From Adiantum capillus-veneris (Eukaryota; Streptophyta; Polypodiopsida; Polypodiales; Pteridaceae), in assembly GCA_014529385.2 (NCBI GenBank), contig CM043966.1:36990739-37054738 (forward strand): a stretch of DNA of 64,000 nucleotides, given 5' to 3'. Below are positions 32,111-43,998 of the stretch, one piece after another (position 1 is the stretch's first letter; each line of letters opens with the position of its first letter). The notes under the pieces were generated by a model. The model had not been told where the DNA came from. It was given only the letters and a program-made list of their open reading frames with translations, and ran no database searches. The position numbers and the translations under genes are program-made.

Positions 32111-34245
32111 TCAGCAAACACTTCCCCCTTCCTTGGGTAGATCATACCGTTTGAAATGAGCTTGCCACACCCTTTGAAACCAATTTTTCCAATTGGTAAT
32201 AGGTGGGGATTTTTGCCAGTAGTTTTCTATTACCTTAGGTGCCTCGTCGAGTTGCAAGGGTGGTAAGGTACTCTCCCAAGATCGAACTTGAAGTGGTTCA
32301 TCAGGTGATTCTTGAAAAATGGGAGGTGTGGATTCCTTTGTAGCTTTATGGAGGTCCACTATTGTACGTGGAGGCTATGGAGAATCTTTTACCTCTATGG
32401 ATGCATTACATGAGGAGCTAGAAGCTTCATGGGACTCCCCCCTTCCTGAGCTAGGTGGAACAAATCGTTCTTTTTTCGGTACCCAAACTAACTTTGGAGC
32501 AGGTGTGTAGCATTCTGTGTTTTTTTTCTTTCCACGATCGTCAATTCGTTTTTGAGCCACAGGATTGGGCGCACATGGGTCCGGTGACAAGTAAGAGCAC
32601 AATTTACGTTTTGGCACCCAGATTTGATCATTTCCTTGATAGTAGCCTTGGGCTTCCAATAGTCATTTAGGAATCCACCGCCATGTTTCCTTACATTTCT
32701 TGGGGCGAGTGGGATGTTTCTTACAAGGCTTCTGTTTTTTAGCACTAGCTATGGTCGCTAAAGAAGCTTTAGGGACCCACTTGTATGTTTTCTTTGTTAT
32801 ATAAGGATGAGTCTTGACAGAAGCTATATGCATTGCTCCTAGCATATTTAAGGGTACGGGCATTTCATCCCCCTTAGGTGTTACCCAGGTTGTTCCTATG
32901 TTTCCCCAAGTGTTTATGGTTGCCGCTAGGTGGACCCAATCCACATTGTCCGACTCAGTCATCCCAGGTAGTACATCCATATAAGGAGAATCTTTCCCAA
33001 CATTAGTGTCCGCTTTACATGTATAACAATATTGCAACGGGGCCGAGTGAACTGTGGTGTCAGATCGATGATCAATTATAAACCTGTTTCCTAGAGGATG
33101 TGCTCGACCCGTCACAAGATCCACTCGAATGATAGAATCTTGGAACTGCAGGTAGACATGGTTTTTAGACAAGTCATGCACCATTTTTGCTTCCCTCATG
33201 AAAGGACGTCCTAAGATCATCTCCGATGCCATAGTGTGCTTGGAGAAATCCATAACAATGAAGGTAACTCTTATTTTATGTCCAAAGAACTTGATCTTGA
33301 GATCTTCTAGCATCCCAATAGGTTTAACAATAGACCCATTGGCCATCTTCACTACTATGGTTGTGGTCGCAAGGTGAGGTCTTCCCATAGTTTCCCAACA
33401 ATTTTTAGTCACAATGCTAACCCCAGTGCCACCATCAAGGATTCCCGTCAGAGTTAATCCCTTAGTAATGATTGGTATGGTTGCATTGGATTCATCACCC
33501 TCAAAGTATTGTCCCAACTTGTTAACAGGTATTTCTATAACAAGGTTCTCATCTAGGTTGGGTTGTGGATCTAAGTGTTCCTCCTCTGTTGGCATCTCCC
33601 CAGCTCCATCCATCCGGGCAAATTGTGGTAGCCCAAAATTCAGTTCTCCATTGAGGAAGGCTCGAAGAGCTGAGACTAGCTCAGGGTCTTTATATAGTTT
33701 GGACATGATGGTGGTTCTAACTTCTGAAGACATGAAATCCATCAATTTGGCAATGTTTAACGACACCTTTTGGACTTCAGTCCCTTGATGTGGGGAAGAT
33801 GGGATCTCCATTTCTTCGATAGGATCAAGTAGTCCCTCTGTAAACATTCTTTCCATCAAGAAGTGAGTACGCCCACTTTCCCATGACTTTAAGTCACTTT
33901 CTTCTTGGATGACACTAGGTATGGCTAAGGGTCTATGGACTTGGTGAGGTTGTTGTTACGTAGGGAACACGGTGTCTATAATCTGGATCTTCCTAGGTGC
34001 TGGTTCTAGATCCCTTTGGGTATCGTCTACCAAACTCCTTAATTGCTTGACTCGCTCAATCTCCTATGTAGGGTTTGGATAAGTTCCTATCATCTTCTTG
34101 GATCCCTGCCATTGTGGCTCATGAAGATCTTCCTCGTTGGTTTCTATCTTAGTGGTTGTTTTGGTCTCCATGGTTTCTCCTGAATCAGAATCCTCTTCGG
34201 TGTCATTCATATATACGGGGTCGTCACCAGTCCCTATGTTGGTTT
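32111..34245 (-). pseudogene. gag C-terminus, protease and WVPK tail of the second gag-pro copy
   Basis: The largest open piece (33859-32663) starts ahead of LLDPIEEMEIPSS and carries PVNKLGQYFEGDESNA, the protease with DGGTGVS (again D-G-G), FIVMDFSKHTM and MILGRPFMREAKMVHD. At the position of the first copy's second TAG there is a Val codon here. The tail (32659-32111) keeps all four W(V/I)PK motifs (KWVPK, RWIPK, IWVPK, VWVPK) but crosses frame changes near 32660 and 32370. The part from 34245 to 33860 is homologous but broken by several stops. Confidence 0.85.
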
Positions 34246-34250
34246 TGAAC

Positions 34251-35979
34251 TGGGGTCCACCTCATAGTCCAAAATCCACAAAGATACGTTGAACCTAATC
34301 TACACGTTGCAGCAGTTATGGCCATTGGACTCTTTGAGCAAAGGATGATCCGCTTGACCTAGGCACTTATATCTTGGAAAATCTAGTTGAAGCTAATCTC
34401 AAAAATAGCGACAAAAGACATACATGAATGGTGGGCCTGTGCTAACAAGGATCACATATGAAGCACTAGGAATGATAGATCAGCTACCACCTTTGAGTTG
34501 CAGTTGGATCTACTACACAAGTCCAAGCATGTGGTTAGACGAGCGACAAGTCCCTCAGTAGCTCAAGAACCCAAGAAATCAATCGGACAGATCTCCAGGC
34601 TCTAGCTCAAGAAAAATATGACCATTAGATCATGATTGTAGGGCATAGAGCAATTCAGAGTCAAAATGACAACAAGATCAAGCAGCTAAAACAAGAAGAG
34701 TTGGCAGCACAAAATGTAACACAGGCCCTTGAACTACAATAGAAAGGTGTGGACATTAGTGCCATAAAGGCTTAGATAGTGGTAATGAAAGTACCAAGAC
34801 CGACAACTGGCAAAGAACAAGCAAACATGGACCTTCCCCCTATAGATCTTCAAAGCACATCTACAAAGGCAGGGTTACATGAATTTTGATGTCACAAAAG
34901 ATAGGACAGATGCAAGGGATGAAATTTAAAGATGGATATTAGAAGTGTGTGACCATCACACAAGGAATATATGCAATATGAACTCAAATTACTTAAGATG
35001 GTGGCAGTTCGGATGATCACCCCTGATGAAGTAGTCAAACCCATGGGCACAAAATGATATCTCTTACACGAATGAAGCAAGAAGCCCTTTTGTGAAAAAG
35101 AAAGATGTTTCCAACATTAGAGCCAAATCACCAAGGTGATTACAGAGGTGTCCCTGTAATAGTAGAACATGTGCTAACCATTCTTGAATACTAACCCTTA
35201 TGGCGGAAAAGGTGGTTTGAAAAGAGCCCAAATGATGAAACATATTACAGAAATGCACCACAATGTCTCAAGATTGACCCAAATTTTTGTCTATTAATAG
35301 ACGATGATCCTAGGATCATTTCTGTACATAATAGATCAAAATACCAGTGGTGCTCAACTTCACAGTTCTCACAAAGATAAAGAATAACTTCCCTCCATAA
35401 AAAAGGTACATGGTCAGCAATTTACAAGGGGTCATCAACCAAATGAAGGATGTTCCAAATATGAAATGCCAAATGTTGGTGAAGATTGCTAGAATGCTCA
35501 TCACATGCATCACCACATTTGAAGACATAGAAGCAGCGGAACACCCTTGGCAAGTGTTACTCAAAGGCACCAGAGGCTTGTGTTGGAATCTCTAAACAGA
35601 GATTCCAAGCCACAATGTGATCATGGGGTTGTATGCCCAAGTCATGTTTTTGCCCTCTCACTACATGCAGACATTCAAAGAAACATTCATGACAGGATTC
35701 TTTGCACTTGATTCGTCCATTTTCAACCCCATGACAACGAAGCTACCTGCCCACCATATAGTTTATCAAAGCACATTAAGTAACAATCCTTTCAGAGAGT
35801 TAGTAAAGGTGGAGATTGAAGCAAGAATGAAAAAGTTCAATTTACTCACCCGCACACTAGAGAAGCGCACACTAGATTACTAGAAGAATACAATCAAATC
35901 ACTCTAGCAGTTGCCCAAGCAAATCAAAGACACCATGATGGCACGACCAAGACAGTTTGTATGAGGAAGTGCAAAATCT
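34251..35979 (+). pseudogene. unrecognised decayed coding region upstream of a polypurine tract
   Basis: Readable stretches with protein-like composition occur on the plus strand, best at 35410-35595 and 35617-35883 (MKCQMLVKIARMLITCITTF, HPWQVLLKGTRGLCWN, MGLYAQVMFLPSHYMQTFK), separated by stops. I do not recognise the family. It lies just before a polypurine tract and LTR, where some plant Ty3 elements carry an additional third ORF, but I see no clear transmembrane segments or pol domains. Confidence 0.4.
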
Positions 35980-35991
35980 AGGAAGGGGGAA
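35980..35991 (+). other. polypurine tract
   Basis: AGGAAGGGGGAA directly before TGTTAGCAGCC, defining the start of a 3' LTR. Confidence 0.7.
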
Positions 35992-36917
35992 TGTTAGCAG
36001 CCAAAACAGCCAAACTGTCCAGACAGGCGCCTTTGTGTCGACCCCTTCATTTTTTATCCCAAATTTTGATATCTACTATTTTCCCAAAAGCCTTTGTAAT
36101 TATATGAGAGTCTCTAGGTTTATTTAGATAACCTTGAGTATGTTTGTGCTACATTTGAGTTGTAAAGTTTTTAATTGACTCTAAGCCTTGTAAAGTCGGC
36201 CACAAGTGGCCAAGAGAGCCCTAGGTATAAAGTTCGTTTTTTAAAGTGGAAAAAAGACCCTAATCATTCTCAAAGTTTTGAGTTTTGGAGTGTACAACTG
36301 AGAGTGTCTACTCTCATGCGCCTTGTACTCCTCATATCTTGAGCTCTGGTAATCATATTTTGATTCCAAAACTTGCAATGTGTTTCCTGTCTCTTGCTCT
36401 TTCATTCAAGTGTAGTCATTGTTGATTTTGATGTGATTTATGACTACATGTTAGTAGGCTAAATCTACTGTTTTGAGTGCATTAATGACTAATTTTTTAC
36501 ATTATGACCATAGGAGGGTGTTCTAGGCCCTAGGGCGACCTTTCTGGTATGTTCTATTGCAGTTTCCAAGACCTCAATCATGATGGATCGTGATTTTGGT
36601 ACCTCTTTGGCTTGGTAGGTTAGTGCCCCTAAGATTCTTAGACCTCCTCCCAAAGTTTTGTAGCATTTGGACTTTGTTCGGGTGCCAAAATGGGTTGATG
36701 ACTGAGTGTAGTGACATAGGACATATGCAGGTTGCCATATTTGAGAGTGATATATTTGCAGGTGCTAGAGATATTGTCATTTTGTACGTTCACTTCTTGA
36801 GGTTGACACCCTCATAGAGTCTTCGTGCCCCATCCGAGTTGCTTCCTTGAGTATTGACATTATGTTAGTGCTAAAAAGCTATGATATAGACATCCATTGT
36901 GTGGTGACCCGCTAACA
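35992..36917 (+). repeat. 3' LTR of a Ty3-type element (family with the 43999-44920 LTR)
   Basis: It starts TGTTAGCAGCC after the polypurine tract, has a TATA box (TATAAA, 36226-36231) and ends GCTAACA. Its reverse complement relates clearly to 43999-44920 (for example the shared word CACTTCTTGAGGTTGACACC), although the two are well diverged. About 926 bp. Confidence 0.7.
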
Positions 36918-37036
36918 ACATGTGATGATCATCTTGGAAATCTTTGTGAGCATATGGCATCTTGGACATCCATTGTGTGGCGACCCACTAACAACATGTG
37001 ATTATCATCTTGGAAATCTTTGTGAGCATATGGCAT
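36889..37036 (+). repeat. two tandem 72-bp copies across the LTR end
   Basis: GACATCCATTGTG.. CATATGGCAT occurs at 36889-36960 and 36965-37036 with about three differences, period 76 bp. Each copy contains the last 29 bp of the LTR plus flank, so the duplication arose after insertion or by slippage at the LTR border. Confidence 0.9.
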
Positions 37037-37616
37037 GTAATATCTCGTACATCTTCCATTTGAGTAATGACTGCCTCTATGGTGTGGACCATGTATGCCT
37101 CTATTGGTTTGTAGTTGTTGGCAGGCTTGGAGAGTAGTGGGTAGTTCAAAAATGAAGGCCTCTTGCTCCTCCATGTGCAGTAGGTTTCCCAGGATCTCTA
37201 TCTAGTGATTGGATAGTAGATTTGGTCAATCTTGAGGTGCTATGGAGCACTCTTTTAAGTGGTTTCATCTTGGGGTGGTTTTTTGAACCACTTTTTCCTC
37301 CACAATGGTTGGCTCTCCATGATAAGAAGCACTTGATGTGTCGTTACTTGTACATCCTCATAGTGACTATGAGGTCCCCAACCCACCAATACCAAGATCG
37401 GGATGGGATCCTTGACAGGTCTCTAAGCCTATTGAAAATTAGAGTCTCTAAATAAGAAAATCAAGGGAATAGACCTTTACCATTGACAATGGCTTGGGTC
37501 TATAGCCCTAGACAAAGACCTAGTCCTATCTCACAGCGGAAACGGGACAACATATTAAAAGTCCAAAACTATTCGGCCCTATATCTTCCACAAGTTGGGC
37601 TAAGGTATCCTCAACC

Positions 37617-37618
<2 letters not shown>
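37037..37618 (+). other. no gene recognised
   Basis: Short open stretches only (37222-37455, 37483-37695), without recognisable domains. Confidence 0.5.

Positions 37619-37650
<32 letters not shown>
37619..37650 (+). repeat. poly-C run of 32 bases
   Basis: An uninterrupted C run; the opposite strand is G32 and could form G-quadruplex structure. Length is liable to sequencing error. Confidence 0.9.
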
Positions 37651-38525
37651 ATATATGTGAGGGCACAACCACTGGTGGACTCCTCTTCCAAGTGAAGAAG
37701 TTTTCTAAACGTTTTCAGTGCACAGGGATGGATAGTTATCTGACTCATCAGGTCCGTCCGTCCATGATTGACAACCTTAGTCAATCCCCACTTACCACCC
37801 CGTACTCACAAATGATACTCTTGTTTTCTAATTACTATCACATTGTTTAAACAATTAAAATAATGGTTTCTTTTAACTTTCCGTCACAGTAATTCCTTCA
37901 ATCAAGTTTTAAAGACAGCATTCAAAAGCACTTTTTTAGCAAACAGACATCTTTAAACTTAAGACAGGGTACTGTTAATCAAAACATTGTCCATAATAAC
38001 AATGACTAATACTCTTTTTGTCTCAAGAACACCTGAGGGTGGAAAACGGCACCCATTCCTTGTTCACAATCTGGAGTGGATTAACCCCCACCCAAGGTTT
38101 GGGGTGCCCATATACCAAACCAGTTGCCCATACAACCGGGCGGGTTCCCTAAGATAAAAAGGATATCCTAACTTATGTAGAAACATCAAGACATGACACG
38201 GAGTAGAAACTCATAGTTCATGGGGATGACCGACTTATCCGTGGCTGGAAAGCCATCATTATCATCAAATTATACCAAGGAGTCAGAGGTGTCTTGAGAC
38301 AAGCTGCCTTAAAGATGATCAATCATATCTTTCTTAATTCAACCGGTTTTAACCCAAACAATTCATTCCTATTTACAAGCAAAGGCACGTTTGAAGTTAC
38401 CTTCCGTTTTCGGCCTACGTACGCAATGTTAACTTATAAAAGAACTTAAATTATTTAAATACTTAATTGAATAAATGGAAACCCACCTAGGATTGATTGA
38501 CCATCTGCTGTGCTACACTGGCGCC
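37651..38525 (+). other. no gene recognised
   Basis: Mixed sequence without coding signal on either strand. It lies downstream, in minus-strand terms, of the short gag-like start at 38651. Confidence 0.5.
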
Positions 38526-38651
38526 TCAAGACTCTCCTTCGTTAGGCCTACTACTAGGCCCAGCTTCGTCGTCATGCGACGCTCTAGTTCTTTTTAGAGC
38601 TCTGCCCGCATCATCAGATGTAGGATTGAATCGGGTCCTTTTAGGTGCCAT
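38526..38651 (-). CDS. short basic N-terminal fragment, possibly a gag start
   Basis: A minus-strand ATG at 38651 opens 41 codons with a basic, nuclear-signal-like beginning (MAPKRTRFNPTSDDAG, RALKRTRA) and an acidic/Ser end, then TGA. Such starts are common in plant Ty3 gag proteins, but no capsid homology follows. It could be the remains of one. Confidence 0.25.
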   Translation of the reverse strand: MAPKRTRFNPTSDDAGRALKRTRASHDDEAGPSSRPNEGES

Positions 38652-38879
38652 AACTTCTTATCCTTATAAAAAGGACGTTTAATCATTAGGTAAATTATCC
38701 AAAAGCTAGACTTAACCTTTGTATTGAATTTTAACCAAATCTAGATTAAATTAGTAGTCTTAATTGGTAAATTCTTGACCTAGTAATTTCTTATTTGTCT
38801 ATATAGGTATGATAACTTTTTCCACAGCTTCCCTAAGGGTTTTCTAAGCTCTCTTAATTCTCTTATAATTTTCTATATC

Positions 38880-40780
38880 TTTTTCCTTATTTCCCCATCG
38901 AATTTTAAGCTTGGAATCTGCTTATTTTGAGCTTAATATTTATTATATTTATTTTCTCTTAAAAATTTCATTTCCTCAACTTTATATCATTGGTTTACAC
39001 TTACTGTAATTTTCCTAGAAACTTTTGACGCGAAGTCTATTTCTTTTAATTAATCTTTTGCTAAAAATAGGACTCTTGGTCAATTATAATTTTCTAAAGT
39101 GACTAATTAACTATGATATAATTATCACAAGTAGATAATAATATTTGTGATCTTTGGTAATTATCTTATAATTTTCTAGCTTAATTATATAATTTTATCT
39201 TTAATTTTTAGCTAAAATTCGTATAATTTGACTTAGATAAATATCTATACTAATTTTCTAACCTTAAATAATTATCATGGATTTTTTATGATATAATTGA
39301 GCTCTAATAATAGCATGTGAACATGATTTACTAATTTACCCATTTAATTTTCAGCTGAAATTAGTATAATTTAACTTAGATAAATATCTATACTAACATT
39401 CTAACCTTAAGATAATTATCATGGTTTCTTTATTAAATAATCTAACTCTAATAAAAAGCATGTAGATATCTAGCACGATTCAATAATTTTTCCCTTTAAT
39501 TTTCAGCTAGAATTAGTATAATTTGACTTAGATAAATACCTATACTAACTTTCTAATCTTGAGATAATTATTACGACTTTCTTATTGTGTAATCTAACTC
39601 TGATAAATAGCGTGTGGTCATCTCGCATGATTTACTAATTTACCCCTTTAATTGTTAATCAAAATCATACAAAATTAGCTAAGGTAATTACCTAAACTGA
39701 TTATCTATATTTAAGATAGTTATTTCAACTTTCTAATGTTGTTTTCAATCTTTGATAATTACTATGTAATTACATAAATTAATTTTTTGATTTCCCTTCT
39801 CAATTTATAGATAAAATCAAGTAATATTAGTTAAGTAATTAGCTAAACTAATTATCTATACTTGAGAAAATTATTCCAACTTTAATGTGGTTTTTCATCT
39901 CTGATAATTACTATGTAATTATATAAATTAATTCACTATTTTTCTTTTCAAATTTACAATCAAAATGAGACAATATTAGCTAAGATAATTAGCTAGACTA
40001 ATGATCTGTACATGTCCGATATATCTTGGCTTTTTGACAATGATTTCTAACTTTGATAATTACGATATAATTATCTAAGTAATTTAATTAATTTCCCTCT
40101 TTAATTTATGCTTTTAAAAAAACAATTTTGGCCTAATTAATTAGATAAACTAATTTTTTGTGCATGCCCTAATTCTACCGGCTTCCTAGCATTGATTTCT
40201 ATCTTTGATAAATACTATCTTTTTATAAAAGTAATTTAACTAATTTTCCCCTTTAATTTATGCTAAAAAACAAACAATTTTGGTCTAATTAATTATACAA
40301 ACTAATTTCTTATGCATGCTCTAATTATCCTAGCTTCCTAAAATTTATTTCTATCTTTGATAAATACTATGTATTTATCTAAGTAATTGAACTAATTTCT
40401 CTTTTTAATTTATAGCTAAAAACAGTTAATTTCAGCTTAATTAAACACTTAGATTAATTATTTGTTAATGAGTAATTTACCTCTTGTTTCTAATAGTATT
40501 TCTTAACTGTGATAATTAACTTAAGATTTTTGAGCGAATTAAATAGGTTTCTCATTAGTTTTTTGATTACAAACAGTTAATTTTTGCCTAATTAAGTACA
40601 AGAACTAATCAAAAAATTAAGAGATAATTTTCTTAGCATTTAATACAGCTCTAATAATTATCCTATACTAATCTAAGTTTAATTAGTATAACTATCCTTA
40701 ATTTATGACCAAAACGACTAATTTTAGTCCTAATATGGCTTAATAATTAATTAGATTAATACCCCTAATCTTAATCTAAG
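38880..40780 (+). repeat. AT-rich degenerate tandem array, period ~150 bp
   Basis: A recurring anchor of the type TTTAATTT-(T/C)AGCTAAAAT appears at about 38908, 39060, 39211, 39354, 39506, 39657, 39809, 39959, 40109, 40262, 40414, 40565 and 40707. Steps are 142-153 bp, most often 150-152. Between anchors are an ACTAATTAT.. block and a TTTGATAATTACTATG block. Units next to each other are more alike than distant ones. No protein is encoded. The period is close to the DNA length wrapped in one nucleosome. Confidence 0.85.
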
Positions 40781-41033
40781 CAATCAAAAGAATATTAAAG
40801 ATTAAGAGAGTAATCTAGAGTGTAAATAAATTTAATCTTCTTAATTAATTAGATTAATTAAGAAAATATAGGTAAATTAGCATAATTTTACTAATTAAAA
40901 AGGGATTAGGCTAATTACCGTGGATAATCAGCTAGAGGTTTGCTCTCTAGTGATTTTTGGGTAGAGTTTTCTCCCTATGTGAGAGAGAAATGGCCAGGAC
41001 TCTGAGTCTGTCAAATTGTCAAGCAAGGGGTCT

Positions 41034-41041
41034 TATTTATA
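41034..41041 (-). promoter_or_regulatory. possible TATA box, minus strand
   Basis: TATAAATA on the minus strand, followed about 30-40 bp later by a C/A-rich start region and a CTCTCTCTCACA stretch. It would drive transcription leftward through the AT-rich array towards 38651. It may belong to an LTR whose borders I cannot see. Confidence 0.3.
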
Positions 41042-41484
41042 GGTTTCTTGGCACTCATAAGCTCTCATAGGTTGAAAATGGGAGTTGCTTGCAGCTCAAG
41101 CAACCCCCAGGCTCAAGATGGCGCCCCCTGCTGCTAATTGTCTCCCTAATAGGTCAGTGATGACCCCTCTCATCACCTGCCAGCTTTAAAAATCAATTCT
41201 GCTATATTTTGACCTATTTTTTGCTTAATTGGTAAATATTTGGGAGGCCTTTAGTAAAGTCTATGCTTAAATGATTATTGCAATCATTTAATTTTTCTTA
41301 ATAATTTAATTTATATTGAATCTTTCGGAAGGACTAGCGGGGTCAATTTTGTCTGGATTTAAATATGAAAATTCCTAGCCCAAGGTTTGTTGTGCTTAAA
41401 ATTGCAAAAATACCATTTTTAATTGCTTTTGAGATAGTGATTTACCTGTTTGTAAGTCCAATGCTTTCCCCTAAAGCTTTGAGT

Positions 41485-42663
41485 TCATCCCTCTGCACCT
41501 AGAAAGGTGGAGACCTTACAGTCATCTTTAGCATTCGATTCTAGTGCTAGGAGGAGCTCCTTTTTCCACAATAGAGCTTCTTGCTTCATGAGAGGGAGTG
41601 CCACCATTTTGTAACAGAAATTCTTGACCACCTCACCTAGTTTGATCATTAGGGCATATCTAGCTTCATAACCCCCACTAGGAACTCTAGCTGGAGTTTC
41701 TCTTGATGTCTCTCTTGTTTGGTCACACATCCCTTGTTTTATTCCAGGTATCTAGAACCTTGTAGTATGGATTGTGTTTGGAGATTCATTGCCCTTGTAT
41801 GTGGTCATTGGAACCTTCAATTTCAAGGATCCCATTGGTCTTAGAACTGAAAACTATGGTTCACTAAATGAGTCTTTCAACCTCGTTCTTTTTAAACTCA
41901 CTCTTTCTGTTTTTGGTCTCGTCTCTAAGACATTAGGTCTAAATGTGCTAGGAGTGACATAATCTTGATGGAGTGGTCCTCCAAAGTATGTATATCTCTC
42001 TAGTCCTTGCAATCCACTGCAAAGTACCTTTATCCATACTTGTCAAGTATGATTACATTGGTATCTCTACCTTCTACGTATGTAAAAGCATATAAGCATT
42101 TTTGCTCCAACAACTCTCCAATGTAGGGTTTGTCACACTTATAATAGAGCATTTTCTACCCATTGTTGTACTTGCAACCCCACATGAGTGTTATCCGTGT
42201 TGACTCGAATCTCATTCACTTGCCTTAGCTTTGCATTAGGGATGTCTAGCTTTGGTGACTTCTCTTTAGGCTCTACGTCAACTTTTTCCTTGGTGCTTGT
42301 CAATCCACATTCATATACACCGTAGGGATTTTGCACAACTAGATACATGGTACCCTTGCCATCAAAGTATCAATCGCCATTGTAGTCCACAAGCACCATG
42401 TCCTTGAACTCACTAGGTCTTTCTTTTAACTTTATGTAGTAGCGACACATATCATCTTTGTAAATTTTTGCACTTTATTCATGTTCAACTTGATACTTCA
42501 TGTGCAATAGTTTCATGGTTGGTGGGGTTTGGGATGGTCCTACTCCCATATTTGTTCCCTCTTTGAAATTCACGCTTTCAAATCCCTTAGCCATGTAGAT
42601 GTAAGATCTCTCTAAAGAAGTATCACACAAACTTTCCTCGAGAATGGGCTCTAAGATTAGCAT
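41485..42663 (-). pseudogene. gag-like N-terminal domain, minus strand (decayed)
   Basis: Readable minus-strand pieces (42663-42475, 42348-42139, 41730-41485) are joined by stops and frame changes. The middle part (MCRYYIKL .. DMVLVDYNG .. MYLVVQNPYG) resembles in pattern the unknown N-terminal domain of the intact gag at 27814 (YVYTYGVD .. SIVVDKYG). The last piece is helical (YALMIKLGEVVKNFCYKMVA). It lies downstream of a minus-strand LTR, primer-site candidate and palindrome-bearing leader, the right place for gag. The assignment is by pattern and position only. Confidence 0.4.
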
Positions 42664-43979
42664 TGGCCCCTAATTCACACTCTGTTTTGTGGAAATGTGG
42701 TTGCCCTGATCTCATACAATAGGGTTTCTACTTTGATATAATATGTTTGATGGAAAATACATCAAGAAAAGCACTATTGCAAAACCCTGACATGTTACCT
42801 CTTTGGTTGCTTCCAAACCCTGGAATTGAAATCACTTCAAGCCACACACTGACACTTTTGACCCATTTTTTGAACTTTTTGAACTATCTTGCTTTGGGAA
42901 ATATTGCTCACAATTACCTCTGCTATAGGTTGATGTAGTTTTTGTTCAAAAATTTAGAAAATGTACATGGATCATGATCCATGTTCCATAATATCTGAAC
43001 CTAGAATTTGGCCTGGTAGTTACTTATGATGTCAACATTTACTCCCAAAAAAAAAAAGGATTTGGATCACTTTTTGCGAACCAAAAGTGAATTTTTGTGT
43101 CTTTTTGGTCAATTTTTGACTAGTTTGTGGTTTTTGACTAGTTTTTGATGTTTGCTCTTTTTGGCCAATTTTTTCAAATGTTTTGCTAATTTTCCTTTTT
43201 TGGAAAAATGCCTCAATTGGTCTCAACTACCTGTTGCTCAAATATGAGCTAAACATAATGGCAAGGTACATGGATCGCAATCCACGTTTGACCTCATTTT
43301 TGCATGAAACTAATGCTAATTTTCAAAACTTTTTGAATTTTGATCACTAAAAGTTGGAAAGCCCCAAAATTTGGTCACTTTTCCAAGGCTCTATCAAATG
43401 GTACTAGTTTCTGCTCAAACAATCCTAGGGGTACATGGATCAAGGTGGATCAAGGTCCATGTTCCTCCACAAAACTGGATGAAACTTCTCAGATTGCTTC
43501 CTGTGAGTTTATTGATACCCTTTGGCACCACCTTTTTGGGCTTTGATCAACTTTTATGCTCTGACCATCAAATTTTCTATTTTTCAGAGTCATGGTCTCT
43601 TTTGATAAAATATGGGTTTTTTTATAGTTTTTGCCTTGATTTTTCAACCCAAAATTTGATGGCAACTTACCCTACTCCTAGGTATTGAAATGAATCTATG
43701 AACAAAAACAAACAAAATAATGCAAATTGAAAGTGAAATGGAATATGGAACAATACTTTCAAAACGTCGAGAAAATTGATGATCGAAATGCCTTTTATAT
43801 CTCACTCACAACTCTTTTTGCCTCTCAAGAGTAAATCTAGCAAGTCCATGACTTCTAGCCCAACCACTGAACCCTGTGTCTAACTGCTTCACTGCAAAGG
43901 TGTAAACGGAATGGATAACAAAATATCTAGAAAAGAAGGCAATGAATATGACTAGGTCACTCACCACCTAAGGATCATA
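42664..43979 (-). other. leader of the minus-strand element with palindromic GTACATGGATC motifs
   Basis: No protein recognised; Phe/Lys-rich frames are low complexity. A perfect 20-bp palindrome with half-site ACATGGATCA lies at 42965-42984. Related inverted words GTACATGGATC..(G/C)ATCCA(T/C)GT recur near 43266 and 43431. The region lies between primer site and gag-like remnant. Confidence 0.5.
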
Positions 43980-43997
43980 TCCTTGGCAACGGTGCTG
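43980..43997 (-). other. decayed primer-binding site (tRNA-Asp-type)
   Basis: On the minus strand CAGCACCGTTGCCAAGGA follows the LTR end CTAACA after one base. It matches TGGCGCCGTTGCCGGGGA at 13 of 18 positions. All differences are transitions, four of them G to A, as expected from decay of methylated C on the other strand. Confidence 0.6.
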
Positions 43998-43998
43998 A

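Larger units (their letters stand above)
29910..34250 (-). mobile_element. second copy of the gag-pro element, inverted and 5'-truncated
   Basis: Read on the minus strand, this copy runs from within the Lys/Arg-rich part of gag (about 34245) through protease and WVPK tail, the 1.6-kb conserved noncoding region, polypurine tract (30531-30518) and 3' LTR (30517 to about 29912). Capsid, leader and 5' LTR are missing. The left break near 34250 corresponds to about 17360 in the first copy. It shows that the family has at least two members here and that their noncoding 3' parts are shared. Confidence 0.85.
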
